64,000 nucleotides of DNA from Mycetocola tolaasinivorans (GCF_003667565.1 NZ_RCUX01000013.1:18987-82986), one strand, 5' to 3'; counted from the stretch's first letter, positions 19,383 through 27,476 are shown. The notes: generated from the letters alone by a model not told the origin. Translations and numbers: made by a program.

Positions 19383-19418
19383 CGCGGCCTCGCCCCTCGG
19401 GCGGGGCCGCGTTGTTTT
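19383..19418 (+). terminator. Terminator of gnd
   Basis: A GC-rich stem (19383-19395 with 19399-19411) is followed by TTGTTTT. The stop codon of the convergent small gene lies inside the T-tract. Confidence 0.8.
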
Positions 19419-19626
19419 ATCGCCGGAGCTGCCGCGGGTGAATTCCGTGGCGCGCACGCAAACCACGCCAGCGTAGTCGGAGCACATCAGACCAGATTGC
19501 CTTCACAATCATCTCCACCTGCCGATCGATCTGCTCTCGGTACTCGCGTGCCGTTTGGTGATCTGCCCAGTATGGTGCTCGATCAGGCTGATGTGCCACC
19601 GTGAGCTCACTGCGCGGTTCAGACAT
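19417..19626 (-). CDS. Small hypothetical protein, basic C-terminus
   Basis: 69 residues, not recognised. The middle (about 24-50) is helical with alternating charge. The end is Arg-rich (VLRLRWRGLRARHG). A strong AGGAGG ribosome site sits seven bases before ATG 19626, which is the main reason to accept it as a gene. It follows the 212-residue hypothetical gene by 33 bp and is probably cotranscribed. Base composition is less GC-rich than its neighbours. Confidence 0.6.
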   Translation of the reverse strand: MSEPRSELTVAHQPDRAPYWADHQTAREYREQIDRQVEMIVKAIWSDVLRLRWRGLRARHGIHPRQLRR

Positions 19627-19659
19627 GATTTCCCTCCTCGGGTTCGGATTCAGACGGAA

Positions 19660-20298
19660 CTAGTTGTTGGCGTTGAGCGGCCCCGACCCCGCTGCAACAC
19701 GTGCAAACTGAAGCGATTCCGCGTATGGCAATAAGGCTACGTGGGATTCTTGCGCGTGATCTTGCCCGCATACTCCGGATATGCGTAATACGCCGACGAC
19801 TCGATGTGGGACGCGCAATGGGACGATCATTTCCGTGTTACTTCGGTGACGCGAGCGCACCCGCCCCTCGGCATTTTCTCGCGTGATCTCGGCGATCCAC
19901 CCCAGGGGAGACAGTCCTCGAGTGTGCGGTGGAAGCGGACCAACCCGAGTTGCTCCAGCAGTCGCCGCACTCGTCAAGAATTGATCATCGGAACTGAGGA
20001 CATATATGACAATGCCGATGCGCGGGTTCGCGAGAAACCTGTTTTGCCAGAGTCTGAGCACCGTGTCGCGCGTATACGCGCGTGCCAGCCGTTCACGGGG
20101 GCCACGAGAGAGCATGGCCGTCTCCGGTGCGAGGCCGAGGGCACTTCGGACGAGGGTGAGGCTGTCGTCATGCTCCACGATAATCGTGCGACGTGCGCCT
20201 GATTCGAAATAGGCGGGGAACCCTCGGACCAGGAACGGACGGGTACCGAGTGATATCAGAATGGCCCCGGGTTCTATTCTGGGCAGGACACCGAGCAC
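19660..20298 (-). CDS. Hypothetical protein, possibly N-terminally truncated
   Basis: 212 residues, not recognised. A repeating strand-helix pattern (ISLGTRPFLVRG, RRTIIVEHDDSLTLVRSALG, IGIVIYVLSSDDQFLTSAATAGA) recalls an alpha/beta receiver-like fold, but no phospho-acceptor set is clear. The only start is GTG 20298, with no ribosome site. The frame stays open about 15 codons further up with natural-looking sequence (SLEDLLAVLG) before a TGA, so a lost 5' end or frameshift is possible. Composition is more AT-rich than nearby genes, which may indicate transfer. Confidence 0.5.
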   Translation of the reverse strand: MLGVLPRIEPGAILISLGTRPFLVRGFPAYFESGARRTIIVEHDDSLTLVRSALGLAPETAMLSRGPRERLARAYTRDTVLRLWQNRFLANPRIGIVIYVLSSDDQFLTSAATAGATRVGPLPPHTRGLSPLGWIAEITRENAEGRVRSRHRSNTEMIVPLRVPHRVVGVLRISGVCGQDHAQESHVALLPYAESLQFARVAAGSGPLNANN

Positions 20299-20399
20299 GG
20301 CGAGGAGATCTTCGAGACTTGTGGAGAATTTGTGACACTCTCACGGGCGCGCAAAACGTAGACGAGTGTTTGGGACACCCCTCACAGCCCACTGAACCG

Positions 20400-21092
20400 C
20401 TAACGCCGCGCGGGGCCCACCGGTTCGAAGTACTCGGGGTGGCTGCGCTCGAGGCCGTCAAGGTCGATCAGGACGAAGCGCAGGTGCGCGCGCAGCTCGG
20501 CCGCCGCGCCGGGAATGGATCCGGTTTCGAGCGCATCGACGATGCGCTCGTGGTCGCGAATGTACTCGCTCACCGAGCGAAAGCCGGTGAGGCCGTGGTA
20601 GCGCACGCGGTCTAGGTGGCCCTTTGCTCCGGCAACGGTGGCCCAGGCCGTCTCGTGCCCGGGGATGCCGAGCAGGGCGCGATGGAAGGCCTCATCGAGC
20701 GGGTAAAAGTCTTCGGGGTCGGTGACTGCGCGCTGGCGCTCCACGATGTCGCGCAGCACGGCGATCTGTGCGGCATCCACCCGATCACGGCAGGCCTCGA
20801 GGGAGGCGAGTTCGATCGCCTCACGGATGAACTGGGCCTGGCGAACCACCGCAGAGTCGATCCGTGCCACGTAGGTACCGCTCTGCGGACGCACCTCCAC
20901 GAGTCCCTCCTGGGCGACGAGGAGCAGGGCCTCCCGTACCGGTTGCCGGCTCACTCCGAGATCGGCGGCGAGGTCAGCCTCGCTCAGCCCGGTTCCCGGC
21001 GCGTAGGTGCCCTGGATGACCCGGTCACGGATCTCCGCGTACGCGATCGAGCGAGCCGAGGCGCGGGGTGCCGAAGCGGCGGTAGCGGTCAT
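20400..21092 (-). CDS. GntR family regulator, FCD subfamily
   Basis: A 230-residue regulator. The winged helix AYAEIRDRVIQGTYAPGTGLSEADLAADLGVSRQPVREALL lies near the start. The C-terminal FCD helical domain binds an acid ligand through conserved Asp and His residues (FYPLDEAFHRALL and DHERIVDALE). FCD members often control uronate or other sugar-acid genes, and ManD is the next gene on the same strand. ATG 21092 is preferred: TAGGAT (21100-21105) stands seven bases before it, a leaderless layout that would exclude ATG 21101. Confidence 0.92.
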   Translation of the reverse strand: MTATAASAPRASARSIAYAEIRDRVIQGTYAPGTGLSEADLAADLGVSRQPVREALLLVAQEGLVEVRPQSGTYVARIDSAVVRQAQFIREAIELASLEACRDRVDAAQIAVLRDIVERQRAVTDPEDFYPLDEAFHRALLGIPGHETAWATVAGAKGHLDRVRYHGLTGFRSVSEYIRDHERIVDALETGSIPGAAAELRAHLRFVLIDLDGLERSHPEYFEPVGPARR

Positions 21093-21212
21093 GAATTCCA
21101 TCCTAGGCCGGAGGGCCCGGGACGCCGTGCGGCATCCCGAGCCCTCGGGGTCAAACGTATTCGATTAGCGGGTGCACCCGGCGCAAACCCGCACCCACCA
21201 ATCGAAGTCTGG

Positions 21213-21239
21213 GCCGCCCGGCGTTTCCACCGGGCGGGC
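21213..21239. terminator. Hairpin downstream of manD
   Basis: A 9-bp GC-rich stem with one bulge lies 15 bases after the manD stop. No clear T-tract follows. Confidence 0.5.
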
Positions 21240-21253
21240 ACAACCGGTGTGAT

Positions 21254-22492
21254 TTACCAGTCGTGAACGGTGCCGTCGGCGAGGCGGTTGTAGGGCAGGT
21301 AGGCCTGCTCGTACGGGTACTTGCCCGCCTCGTCCTGGTTGAGCTCGACGCCCAGACCCGGCTTGTTGCCCGGGTGCAGGTAGCCGTTCTCCCAGGTGAA
21401 GGACTGCTCGAAGACCTGGTCGGTCTTCGCTCCGTGCTTCATGTACTCCTGGATACCGAAGTTGTGGATCGACAGGCCCAGGTGCATGGCCGCGGCCATA
21501 CCCACCGGGGAGATGTCGGTCGGTCCGTGCATACCGGACTTGATCTGGTACTGCGCGGCATAGTCGAGGATCTTCTTGAGGTGCGAGATACCACCGGTGT
21601 GGGTCACGGCCGAGCGCACGTAGTCGATGAGCTGCTCGCGAATGATCTGCTGGTAGTCCCACTGGGTGTTGAAGATTTCGCCGATGGCCAGCGGGGTGGT
21701 GGTGTGCTGGCGCACCAGGCGCAGTGCCTCCTGGTTTTCGGCCGGGGTGCAGTCCTCGAGCCAGAACAGGTCGTAGGGCTCGAGGCTCTTGCCGAGCTTC
21801 GCGGCCTGGATCGGGGTCATCCGGTGGTGACCGTCGTGCAGCAGGGGCAGCTCGGGGCCGAACTCGTTCCGAACGGCCTCAAAGACGGTGGGCACGTGGC
21901 GCAGGTACGCGCGGGTGTCCCAGTCCTCCTCGGCCGGGTAGGCACCGCGCTGGGCTGGCTCGTGGTCGTAGCGCACGCCGGTGTTGGCGTCGAAGGTGTC
22001 GTTGGAGGCGATGCCGTAGATCGACTTCAGCCCGGGCACACCGGTCTGGACGCGGATCGCGCGGTAGCCCTGCTCCTGGTGCGAGCGGATGCTGTCGAAC
22101 AGCTCCGGCATCGACTTACCCGAGGCGTGGCCGTACGCCAGCAGGCCGTTACGCGAGGCACCACCAAGCAGCTGGTACAGCGGCATTCCGGCAGCCTTGG
22201 CCTTGATGTCCCAGAGGGCCATGTCGACCGAGGCAATGGCAGCCATGGTGACCGGGCCACGGCGCCAGTAGGCACCGCGATACAGGAACTGCCACATGTC
22301 TTCGATGCGGTGCGCGTCGGCACCGATCAGCAGCGGGACAACGTGCTCCTGCAGGTAGGCAACCACGGCGAGCTCGCGACCATTCAGGGTCGCGTCGCCC
22401 AGGCCGGTGAGTCCGTCTTCGGTGGTGATCTTCAGCGTGACGAAGTTCCGGTCCGGACTCGTGACGATAATGTCGGCACTGGCGATACGCAT
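21254..22492 (-). CDS. manD: D-mannonate dehydratase, enolase superfamily (ManD/RspA type)
   Basis: A 412-residue enolase-superfamily enzyme converting D-mannonate to 2-keto-3-deoxy-D-gluconate. The N-terminal capping domain is followed by a barrel with [23 protein letters not shown] and [13 protein letters not shown] as metal-ligand strands and [13 protein letters not shown] near the end, all typical of ManD. Some family members have weak or gluconate-directed activity, so the substrate rests on the neighbouring uxaC and UxuB-like genes. A good AAGGGAG site lies nine bases upstream. An inverted repeat upstream is a candidate operator. Confidence 0.93.
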   Translation of the reverse strand: MRIASADIIVTSPDRNFVTLKITTEDGLTGLGDATLNGRELAVVAYLQEHVVPLLIGADAHRIEDMWQFLYRGAYWRRGPVTMAAIASVDMALWDIKAKAAGMPLYQLLGGASRNGLLAYGHASGKSMPELFDSIRSHQEQGYRAIRVQTGVPGLKSIYGIASNDTFDANTGVRYDHEPAQRGAYPAEEDWDTRAYLRHVPTVFEAVRNEFGPELPLLHDGHHRMTPIQAAKLGKSLEPYDLFWLEDCTPAENQEALRLVRQHTTTPLAIGEIFNTQWDYQQIIREQLIDYVRSAVTHTGGISHLKKILDYAAQYQIKSGMHGPTDISPVGMAAAMHLGLSIHNFGIQEYMKHGAKTDQVFEQSFTWENGYLHPGNKPGLGVELNQDEAGKYPYEQAYLPYNRLADGTVHDW

Positions 22493-22543
22493 GCGCGGTC
22501 AACTCCCTTGGTGAGGCGGTGAGCGGCACCTCCGCTCACAAGA

Positions 22544-22561
22544 AAACTACCATACTAGTTT
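22544..22561. promoter_or_regulatory. Inverted repeat upstream of manD, candidate GntR/FCD operator
   Basis: AAACTA and TAGTTT are perfect inverted arms around six bases, 52 bp before the manD start. The FCD-type regulator gene next to manD is the natural candidate to bind it. Confidence 0.4.
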
Positions 22562-22588
22562 GACGAAAGCCAACGTTGCCAAAACTAA

Positions 22589-22620
22589 AGGCGCACGTTT
22601 TCCGGAGAAAACATGCGCCT
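22589..22620 (-). terminator. Rho-independent terminator of the mycoredoxin gene
   Basis: A long stem (22589-22602 region with 22607-22620) around a CGGA loop is followed on the minus strand by TTTAGTTTTGG. Confidence 0.8.
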
Positions 22621-22646
22621 CTTGTGAATTTTGGTATGGCAGACCC

Positions 22647-22919
22647 CTAGAGAATGCCCAGCTCGCTGAGCTTTGCTTCGAGGTCACGATCGCTCGGCTC
22701 AACCTGGTGCGCGCCATCGGGGAACACGATCACGGGGATCTGGGTGCGGCCGGAGATGGCGTGCGCGCGCTCGGCACCGGTCTCATCGGCCACGAGGTCT
22801 ACGTATTCGAACTCCACGCCGTTCTTTTCCAGGAACGCCTTGGAGCGCACGCAGTCGCGGCACCAGTCGGCGCCATACATCGTCACGGCGGGGGTCTGTG
22901 CGGTGGTTTCGGAGGTCAT
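22647..22919 (-). CDS. Mycoredoxin/glutaredoxin-like protein
   Basis: A 90-residue thioredoxin-fold protein. The active site is WCRDC (Cys20 and Cys23), followed by the cis-Pro region TQIPVIVFPDGAHQVEPSD. Actinobacteria lack glutathione and use such proteins with mycothiol to reduce mixed disulfides. A role as electron donor (NrdH-like) is less likely given the motif and the position far from nrdF. It is a single-gene unit with its own terminator. Confidence 0.88.
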   Translation of the reverse strand: MTSETTAQTPAVTMYGADWCRDCVRSKAFLEKNGVEFEYVDLVADETGAERAHAISGRTQIPVIVFPDGAHQVEPSDRDLEAKLSELGIL

Positions 22920-22951
22920 GAAATCAGGATACGCCCGCCGGGCGACACCCG

Positions 22952-23602
22952 CTACCGGTCGACCGCGACGGGGCTACCCACCCTGGCCAACAGCTCGCGC
23001 GCCGCTCCGGTCACCTGCAACACAAGATCCGCGCGACGATGCCGGTCGCGCCCGAAGCGATCACCCGCGGTCTGCGGAACATCCTGCGTACCCTCACTCC
23101 CGCCGAGCACCAGGCGATTCATCTGCGGCATCGTCCACCAGGCCGCGGCCAGCATGATGATGCTGAGCAGAAGCTGCGCGGTATGCCCGCGGGATACGCC
23201 GGGCAGAGCGTGGCCCAGGGTGTCCACTTTCGCCACGCAGTTTTCAAGGCGGGTCTGCCCACCGAGACGAGCGTCGGACCGCTCGAGCCCCTCCCAGGCG
23301 AGGAGGCGCGGCAGGTGGGGGCTCTCGTGGAAGCGATCGAAGAATGCCCCCGCATACTCCCCCACCGCCTCGGCGCCGACTCCGGATACGTGCACCTGCC
23401 CCACGAATGTCTGGAGTTCACGCGAGAGTACGGTCTCAAAGAGCGCCTCCTTGTTCCCAAAGTAGGTGTAGATGCGCTCCTTATTCACGCCCGCCGCGCG
23501 CGCGATCGCGTCGATGCGCGTACCGGCCAACCCGGACTCACTGAAGCACACGGTGGCGGCGTCCAACAGGAGTTTTTGAGTGCGTTCCGTATCCCAGGCC
23601 AT
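22952..23602 (-). CDS. TetR family transcriptional regulator
   Basis: A 216-residue repressor. The N-terminal helix-turn-helix is in ATVCFSESGLAGTRIDAIARAAGVNKERIYTYFGNKEALFE. The C-terminal ligand domain has a hydrophobic helix (LLLSIIMLAAAWW). It is divergent from a small membrane-protein gene, and two matching palindromes lie between them, so autoregulation and control of that gene are likely. TAGGAT (23609-23614) with six bases before ATG fits a leaderless start. Ligand unknown. Confidence 0.92.
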   Translation of the reverse strand: MAWDTERTQKLLLDAATVCFSESGLAGTRIDAIARAAGVNKERIYTYFGNKEALFETVLSRELQTFVGQVHVSGVGAEAVGEYAGAFFDRFHESPHLPRLLAWEGLERSDARLGGQTRLENCVAKVDTLGHALPGVSRGHTAQLLLSIIMLAAAWWTMPQMNRLVLGGSEGTQDVPQTAGDRFGRDRHRRADLVLQVTGAARELLARVGSPVAVDR

Positions 23603-23621
23603 GGGTCCATCCTAGCAACTC

Positions 23622-23635
23622 CAACCAAACGGTTG
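23622..23635. promoter_or_regulatory. TetR operator 1
   Basis: CAACC and GGTTG form a perfect inverted repeat around AAAC, next to the -10 of the tetR gene. Confidence 0.65.
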
Positions 23636-23669
23636 CAGAATTCGTGCGCGGGTACTACTCTCAAAATTG

Positions 23670-23683
23670 CAACCGAACAGTTG
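23670..23683. promoter_or_regulatory. TetR operator 2
   Basis: CAACCGAACAGTTG repeats the first operator with one arm position changed. The centre-to-centre spacing is 48 bp. It lies 11 bases before the small membrane gene and covers its ribosome-site region. Confidence 0.65.
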
Positions 23684-23694
23684 GAGATTATTCA

Positions 23695-23967
23695 GTGACT
23701 CAGCATCAGCCCTCTACCCACACCCGCGCGCTCATCACCTGGCTCGCGATCTTCCCCCTCGTGACCCTCGGGTCGTTTGCGCTCGAACCGCTGTCCGCGG
23801 GCTGGCCGCTCCCCCTGCGCACGCTGGTCCTGACCGCCGTCGTGGTGCCGCTGGCCGTGTACCTCGTTGTTCCGAACCTGATGCGTGCCCGCGGGGGCAT
23901 CATCGCTCGGCGCGCGGCCCTGGCTCCGGCCACCGTGGCCGCTCCCCTGCCCGACCCCGCAGAGTAG
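23695..23967 (+). CDS. Small two-segment membrane protein under TetR control
   Basis: 90 residues with two hydrophobic helices (about 11-30 and 38-62), then a short cytoplasmic Ala/Pro-rich tail. The pattern TRALITWLAIFPLV and PLRTLVLTAVVVPLAVYLVVPNL is seen in small proteins encoded next to TetR regulators in Actinobacteria. Function is not known. The start is GTG 23695 with TTGGAG upstream. It is the obvious target of the adjacent repressor, so exposure to a hydrophobic or toxic ligand may induce it. Confidence 0.75.
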   Translation: MTQHQPSTHTRALITWLAIFPLVTLGSFALEPLSAGWPLPLRTLVLTAVVVPLAVYLVVPNLMRARGGIIARRAALAPATVAAPLPDPAE

Positions 23968-24019
23968 CGCCACACCGGTAGCGCCCACACCGCACAGTGC
24001 CCGCGAGGGCGGTCCTGCC

Positions 24020-24069
24020 TCAACGCACAACGCCTCCCGTTCCAGAGAACGGGAGGCGTTGTGCGTTGA
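24020..24069. terminator. Very long perfect hairpin between convergent genes
   Basis: A perfect 23-bp inverted repeat (24020-24042 and 24047-24069) around the loop CAGA lies between the small membrane gene and prs. It is longer than usual terminators and lacks a good T-tract, so it might also act at the RNA level. Confidence 0.65.
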
Positions 24070-24099
24070 CGCTATGACGCTATGACGCTATGACGCTAT
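24068..24099. repeat. Four tandem copies of an 8-bp unit
   Basis: GACGCTAT is repeated four times without change, from the end of the long hairpin to just after the prs stop codon. Such a repeat can change copy number by slippage. Confidence 0.9.
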
Positions 24100-24102
24100 G
24101 AC

Positions 24103-25083
24103 CTAGGCGGCACCGTCGAACATCGAGGTGACCGAGCCATCCTCGAAGACCTCGTGGATCGCGCGGGCGAGCAGCGGCGCGATCGGCAGAATGGTGAGGG
24201 TGTCGAAGCGCTTGTGCTCGGGGATCGGCAGGGTGTCGGTGACAACAACCTCGTCGACACAGGCCGACTGCAGGATCTCGCTGGCGGGATCCGAGAAAAC
24301 GGCGTGGGTTGCGGCCACGATCACGCGGGTTGCACCGTTGTCCTTGAGGGCCTGGGCCGCCTTGACGATGGTGCCGCCGGTGTCGATCATGTCGTCGACC
24401 AGGAGGCAGACGCGACCATTGACGTTACCGACGATCTCGTGCACGGTGACCTGGTTGGCAACCAGCGGGTCACGACGCTTGTGGATGATGGCCAGCGGGG
24501 CATCCAGCTGGTCGCTCCACATGTCGGCCACGCGAACGCGGCCCATATCCGGGGAGACCACGGTGAGCTCGGACCGGTCGAGCGAGGCACGGAAGTGCTC
24601 AAGCAGAACCGGCATCGCGAACAGGTGGTCGACGGGGCCGTCGAAGAAGCCCTGGATCTGCGAGGCGTGCAGGTCGACCGACATGATGCGGTTGGCACCG
24701 GCGGTCTTGAAGAGGTCGGCGACGAGGCGGGCGGAGATCGGCTCGCGTCCGCGGCCCTTCTTATCCTGACGTGCGTAGGGGTAGAACGGGGCGACCACGG
24801 TGATCCGCTTGGCGGAGGCACGCTTGAGGGCGTCGACCATGATCAGCTGCTCCATCAGCCACTCGTTGATGGGAGCGGTGTGAGACTGGATGACAAACGC
24901 ATCACAACCACGCACGCTCTCGTCGAACCGTGCGTAGATCTCACCGTTGGCGAAGGTTCGAGCGTCGGTCGGGACGAGCTCGGACCCGAGCGCTTCGGCT
25001 ACTGCCTCTGCGAGCTCGGGGTGCGAGCGACCCGCGACCAGAACAAGACGCTTCTGACCATTCGTTTTAATGCCGGACACCAC
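24103..25083 (-). CDS. prs: Ribose-phosphate pyrophosphokinase
   Basis: A 326-residue enzyme making PRPP from ribose 5-phosphate and ATP for nucleotide, His and Trp synthesis. The ATP-site loop YARQDKKGRGREPISA, the VDLHASQIQGFF region and the PRPP loop LVDDMIDTGGTI are all intact, as in class I enzymes. It follows glmU by 39 bp on the same strand, a common actinobacterial pairing, and is probably cotranscribed. Start region: two consecutive GTG codons with AGGAG close before. Confidence 0.97.
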   Translation of the reverse strand: MVSGIKTNGQKRLVLVAGRSHPELAEAVAEALGSELVPTDARTFANGEIYARFDESVRGCDAFVIQSHTAPINEWLMEQLIMVDALKRASAKRITVVAPFYPYARQDKKGRGREPISARLVADLFKTAGANRIMSVDLHASQIQGFFDGPVDHLFAMPVLLEHFRASLDRSELTVVSPDMGRVRVADMWSDQLDAPLAIIHKRRDPLVANQVTVHEIVGNVNGRVCLLVDDMIDTGGTIVKAAQALKDNGATRVIVAATHAVFSDPASEILQSACVDEVVVTDTLPIPEHKRFDTLTILPIAPLLARAIHEVFEDGSVTSMFDGAA

Positions 25084-25122
25084 TCCTGCTTCCTGCCGGT
25101 CTCGACCGACGTTTCGCGTTAT

Positions 25123-26562
25123 TCAGTTATCTGCTGTGGGGGAATTGGCGGTCTCTGCCGCCAGTGCCGCCGCGCTTCCGGGACGCTTGGACTCGGTCCA
25201 GCCCTCGAGGTTGCGCTGCGGTGAAACGTTGATGGCGAGGCTCCCGGCCGGAACGTTTTTCCGAACCACGGTGCCCGCGCCCGAGTACGCGCCGTCTCCA
25301 ATTGTAACCGGAGCGACGACCACACTGTGCGATCCGATCCGAACGTGGGAGCCCACGGTCGAGGATGCCTTGTTTACGCCGTCATAATTGGCGAAGATTG
25401 TGCCCGCACCAATGTTGGTTTCGTCACCGATGGTGGCGTCACCCACGTAGGACAGGTGGGGCACCTTTGAACCCGCACCGATGACGGCGTTCTTGGTCTC
25501 GACGAAACCGCCGATCTTGCCGTTTGCACCCAGGATGGTGCCGGGGCGCAGGAACGTGAACGGGCCCACCGTGGCACCCGCACCGATGACGCTGTGGCTG
25601 GCTTCGGTGCGCTTCACCTCGGCACCCGCGCCCACCTCCACGGCGAACAGCGTGGTGTCCGGACCGATCACGGCGTCACTCTCGATCACGCTCGGGCCGA
25701 GGATCTGGGTGCCGGGCTTCAGGGTGACATCCGGTGCCAGGGTGGCCTGGACATCGATCCAGGTGGTGCGGGGGTCTTGAACGGTGACGCCGGCGCGCTG
25801 CCAGCGCTCGATGGTGACGGTGTTGAGGCGGGCGGCGGCGGCGGCCAGCTGGACGCGGTCGTTGATGCCCTCGACCTCCCAGGCATCGCTCACCGGAAGG
25901 GCCGCCACGGCCGCGCCGGCGGTCCGCAGCAGGCCGAGAACGTCGGTGACGTACTTCTCGCCCTGGGCGTTGTCGGTGGTGAGGGCCGCAAGCTGCTCGC
26001 GCAGCGCGGCGAATCCGAAGAGGTAGATGCCGGCGTTGATCTCGCGCGCGGCGAGCTCCGCCTCGGTGGCGTCCTTGTGCTCAACGATGCGATCGAGTTC
26101 GCCATCGGCACCGCGGATGATGCGGCCGTAGCCGGTGGCGTCGTCAAGGATCGCGGAAAGAATGGTGGCGGAGGCGCCGGTCTCGCGGTGACGGGCGATG
26201 AGGTCGCCGAGGGTTTCGGCGGTGAGCAGCGGCACGTCGCCGTTCAGCACGAGGACATCCCCCGAGAAGCCCGCGGGCAGCGCCGCTACCGCGAGTTCAA
26301 CCGCGCGTCCGGTGCCGGGAACGTCGTCCTGATCGACGATGAGTACGTCGGGGAGCTGCTCGGAGATCGAGGCGGCCACGAGGTCGCGTTCGTGGCGAAC
26401 CACGGCGAGCACGTGCGCGGCTTCGAGACGACGAGCGGCTTCGACCACGTGCCCCACCACGGTGCGCCCACCCAGCGGGTGCAGCACCTTCGGGGTGCGG
26501 GACTTCATGCGGGTGCCCTGGCCAGCGGCAAGGACGATAACGGCGAGCTGCGAATCGGTCAC
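25123..26562 (-). CDS. glmU: Bifunctional GlcNAc-1-P uridyltransferase / GlcN-1-P acetyltransferase
   Basis: A 479-residue enzyme making UDP-GlcNAc for peptidoglycan. The N-terminal pyrophosphorylase domain has LAAGQGTRMKS (about 11-21) and NGDVPLLT. The C-terminal left-handed beta helix has hexapeptide repeats and RPGTILGANGKIGGFVETK. GTG start with AAAGGA seven bases upstream. tRNA-Gln lies just before it on the same strand. An Ala-rich tail extends past the helix. Confidence 0.97.
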   Translation of the reverse strand: MTDSQLAVIVLAAGQGTRMKSRTPKVLHPLGGRTVVGHVVEAARRLEAAHVLAVVRHERDLVAASISEQLPDVLIVDQDDVPGTGRAVELAVAALPAGFSGDVLVLNGDVPLLTAETLGDLIARHRETGASATILSAILDDATGYGRIIRGADGELDRIVEHKDATEAELAAREINAGIYLFGFAALREQLAALTTDNAQGEKYVTDVLGLLRTAGAAVAALPVSDAWEVEGINDRVQLAAAAARLNTVTIERWQRAGVTVQDPRTTWIDVQATLAPDVTLKPGTQILGPSVIESDAVIGPDTTLFAVEVGAGAEVKRTEASHSVIGAGATVGPFTFLRPGTILGANGKIGGFVETKNAVIGAGSKVPHLSYVGDATIGDETNIGAGTIFANYDGVNKASSTVGSHVRIGSHSVVVAPVTIGDGAYSGAGTVVRKNVPAGSLAINVSPQRNLEGWTESKRPGSAAALAAETANSPTADN

Positions 26563-26605
26563 TCGATTCCTTTCCTAGCGGGTTACTGCACGTTAAACAC
26601 TACGC

Positions 26606-26676
26606 TCCGCCTCCAGGATTCGAACCTGGACCGGACAGCTCCAAAGGCTGCCGTGCTGCCGTTACACCAAGGCGGA
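26606..26676 (-). tRNA. tRNA-Gln (anticodon UUG)
   Basis: 71 nt fold into a full cloverleaf. The acceptor pairs TCCGCCT with AGGCGGA. The anticodon loop is CTTTGGA with anticodon TTG. The T arm is CCAGGTTCGAATCCTGG. The 3' CCA is not encoded. It lies 43 bp before glmU on the same strand. Confidence 0.95.
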
Positions 26677-26890
26677 TCACGTCGAGGACGTGTGCTGTTC
26701 CAGTCTGCCAGATTCGCGAGGCCCTGACGGACGACAACGCGGTGCGCGGGGAACTTCTCCGCCGAAATGGTTCGGTGAGATCTTCACCTGACCGCGGGAT
26801 CCGCGTGTTTCTGCGGTGATCGGCGCACCTCCGGAAGCCGTCACACGCCGACGCGGAGGGTGTGGATTTCCCGTCAATCCTGCAAAACTG

Positions 26891-26904
26891 TCTCGAAGTC
26901 GAGA
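26891..26904. promoter_or_regulatory. Palindrome over the -10 region of the marR gene
   Basis: TCTCGA and TCGAGA are perfect inverted arms around AG and touch the -10 hexamer GATAAT (26903-26908). Six bases after that hexamer the ATG starts. This is a likely self-repression site on a leaderless promoter. Confidence 0.6.
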
Positions 26905-26914
26905 TAATAGGGAG

Positions 26915-27406
26915 ATGCCCGCACATCCGGATGAAGTCGATCTGATCGTGCGCTCGTGGGAACGCGAGCGCCCCGATCTCGATTTTGCACCCCTGCGGGT
27001 CCTCTCCCGAGTGGATCGGCTGAGCCACCAGCTCGATGTCGCCCGGCGCGCGGCCTTCGCCGAACCGGGCCTCGAGCCCTGGGAGTTTGATGTCCTCGCC
27101 TCGCTACGCCGCGCGGGTTCCCCGTTTACGCTGAGCCCGAAGACCCTGCTGACGCAGAACCTGGTGTCGAGCGGCACCATGACCAACCGCATCGATCGGC
27201 TGGTTGCGCGCGGTCTGGTGCGCCGCGAAACCGATCCGAACGATGGCCGCGGCATCCTCGTGGTCATGACCGCCGCGGGCCGCGACGCGGTGGACGCCGC
27301 GATCTCCGCCCTGCTGGCCGCCGAGTCGCAGCTGCTCTCCGCCCTCAGCGAGCGGGAGCAGGAGGCACTGTCGGTGCTGCTGCGCCGCCTGGGTGTCGAC
27401 TCCTAG
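26915..27406 (+). CDS. MarR family transcriptional regulator
   Basis: A 163-residue winged-helix regulator. The dimer helix DRLSHQLDVARRAAFAEPGL leads to the recognition region LVSSGTMTNRIDRLVARGLVRRETDPNDGRGILVVMTAAGRD. The DxR wing motif is intact. It stands alone, with metI convergent on the other side. GATAAT, six bases, then ATG makes a leaderless start. The palindrome at that promoter suggests autorepression. Targets elsewhere cannot be seen. Confidence 0.92.
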   Translation: MPAHPDEVDLIVRSWERERPDLDFAPLRVLSRVDRLSHQLDVARRAAFAEPGLEPWEFDVLASLRRAGSPFTLSPKTLLTQNLVSSGTMTNRIDRLVARGLVRRETDPNDGRGILVVMTAAGRDAVDAAISALLAAESQLLSALSEREQEALSVLLRRLGVDS

Positions 27407-27476
27407 CCAGCGCCCCCGAACCCGCGTGCCCTAGTCTGGCGTGCGCTCCCCGACCGCGCCCATGCGGCATACGCAA

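Noticed and set aside
20168..20461. 97-codon minus-strand frame overlapping the gntR end and the 212-residue gene
   Set aside because: It overlaps two better-supported frames, has no ribosome site and its translation is low in hydrophobic structure.
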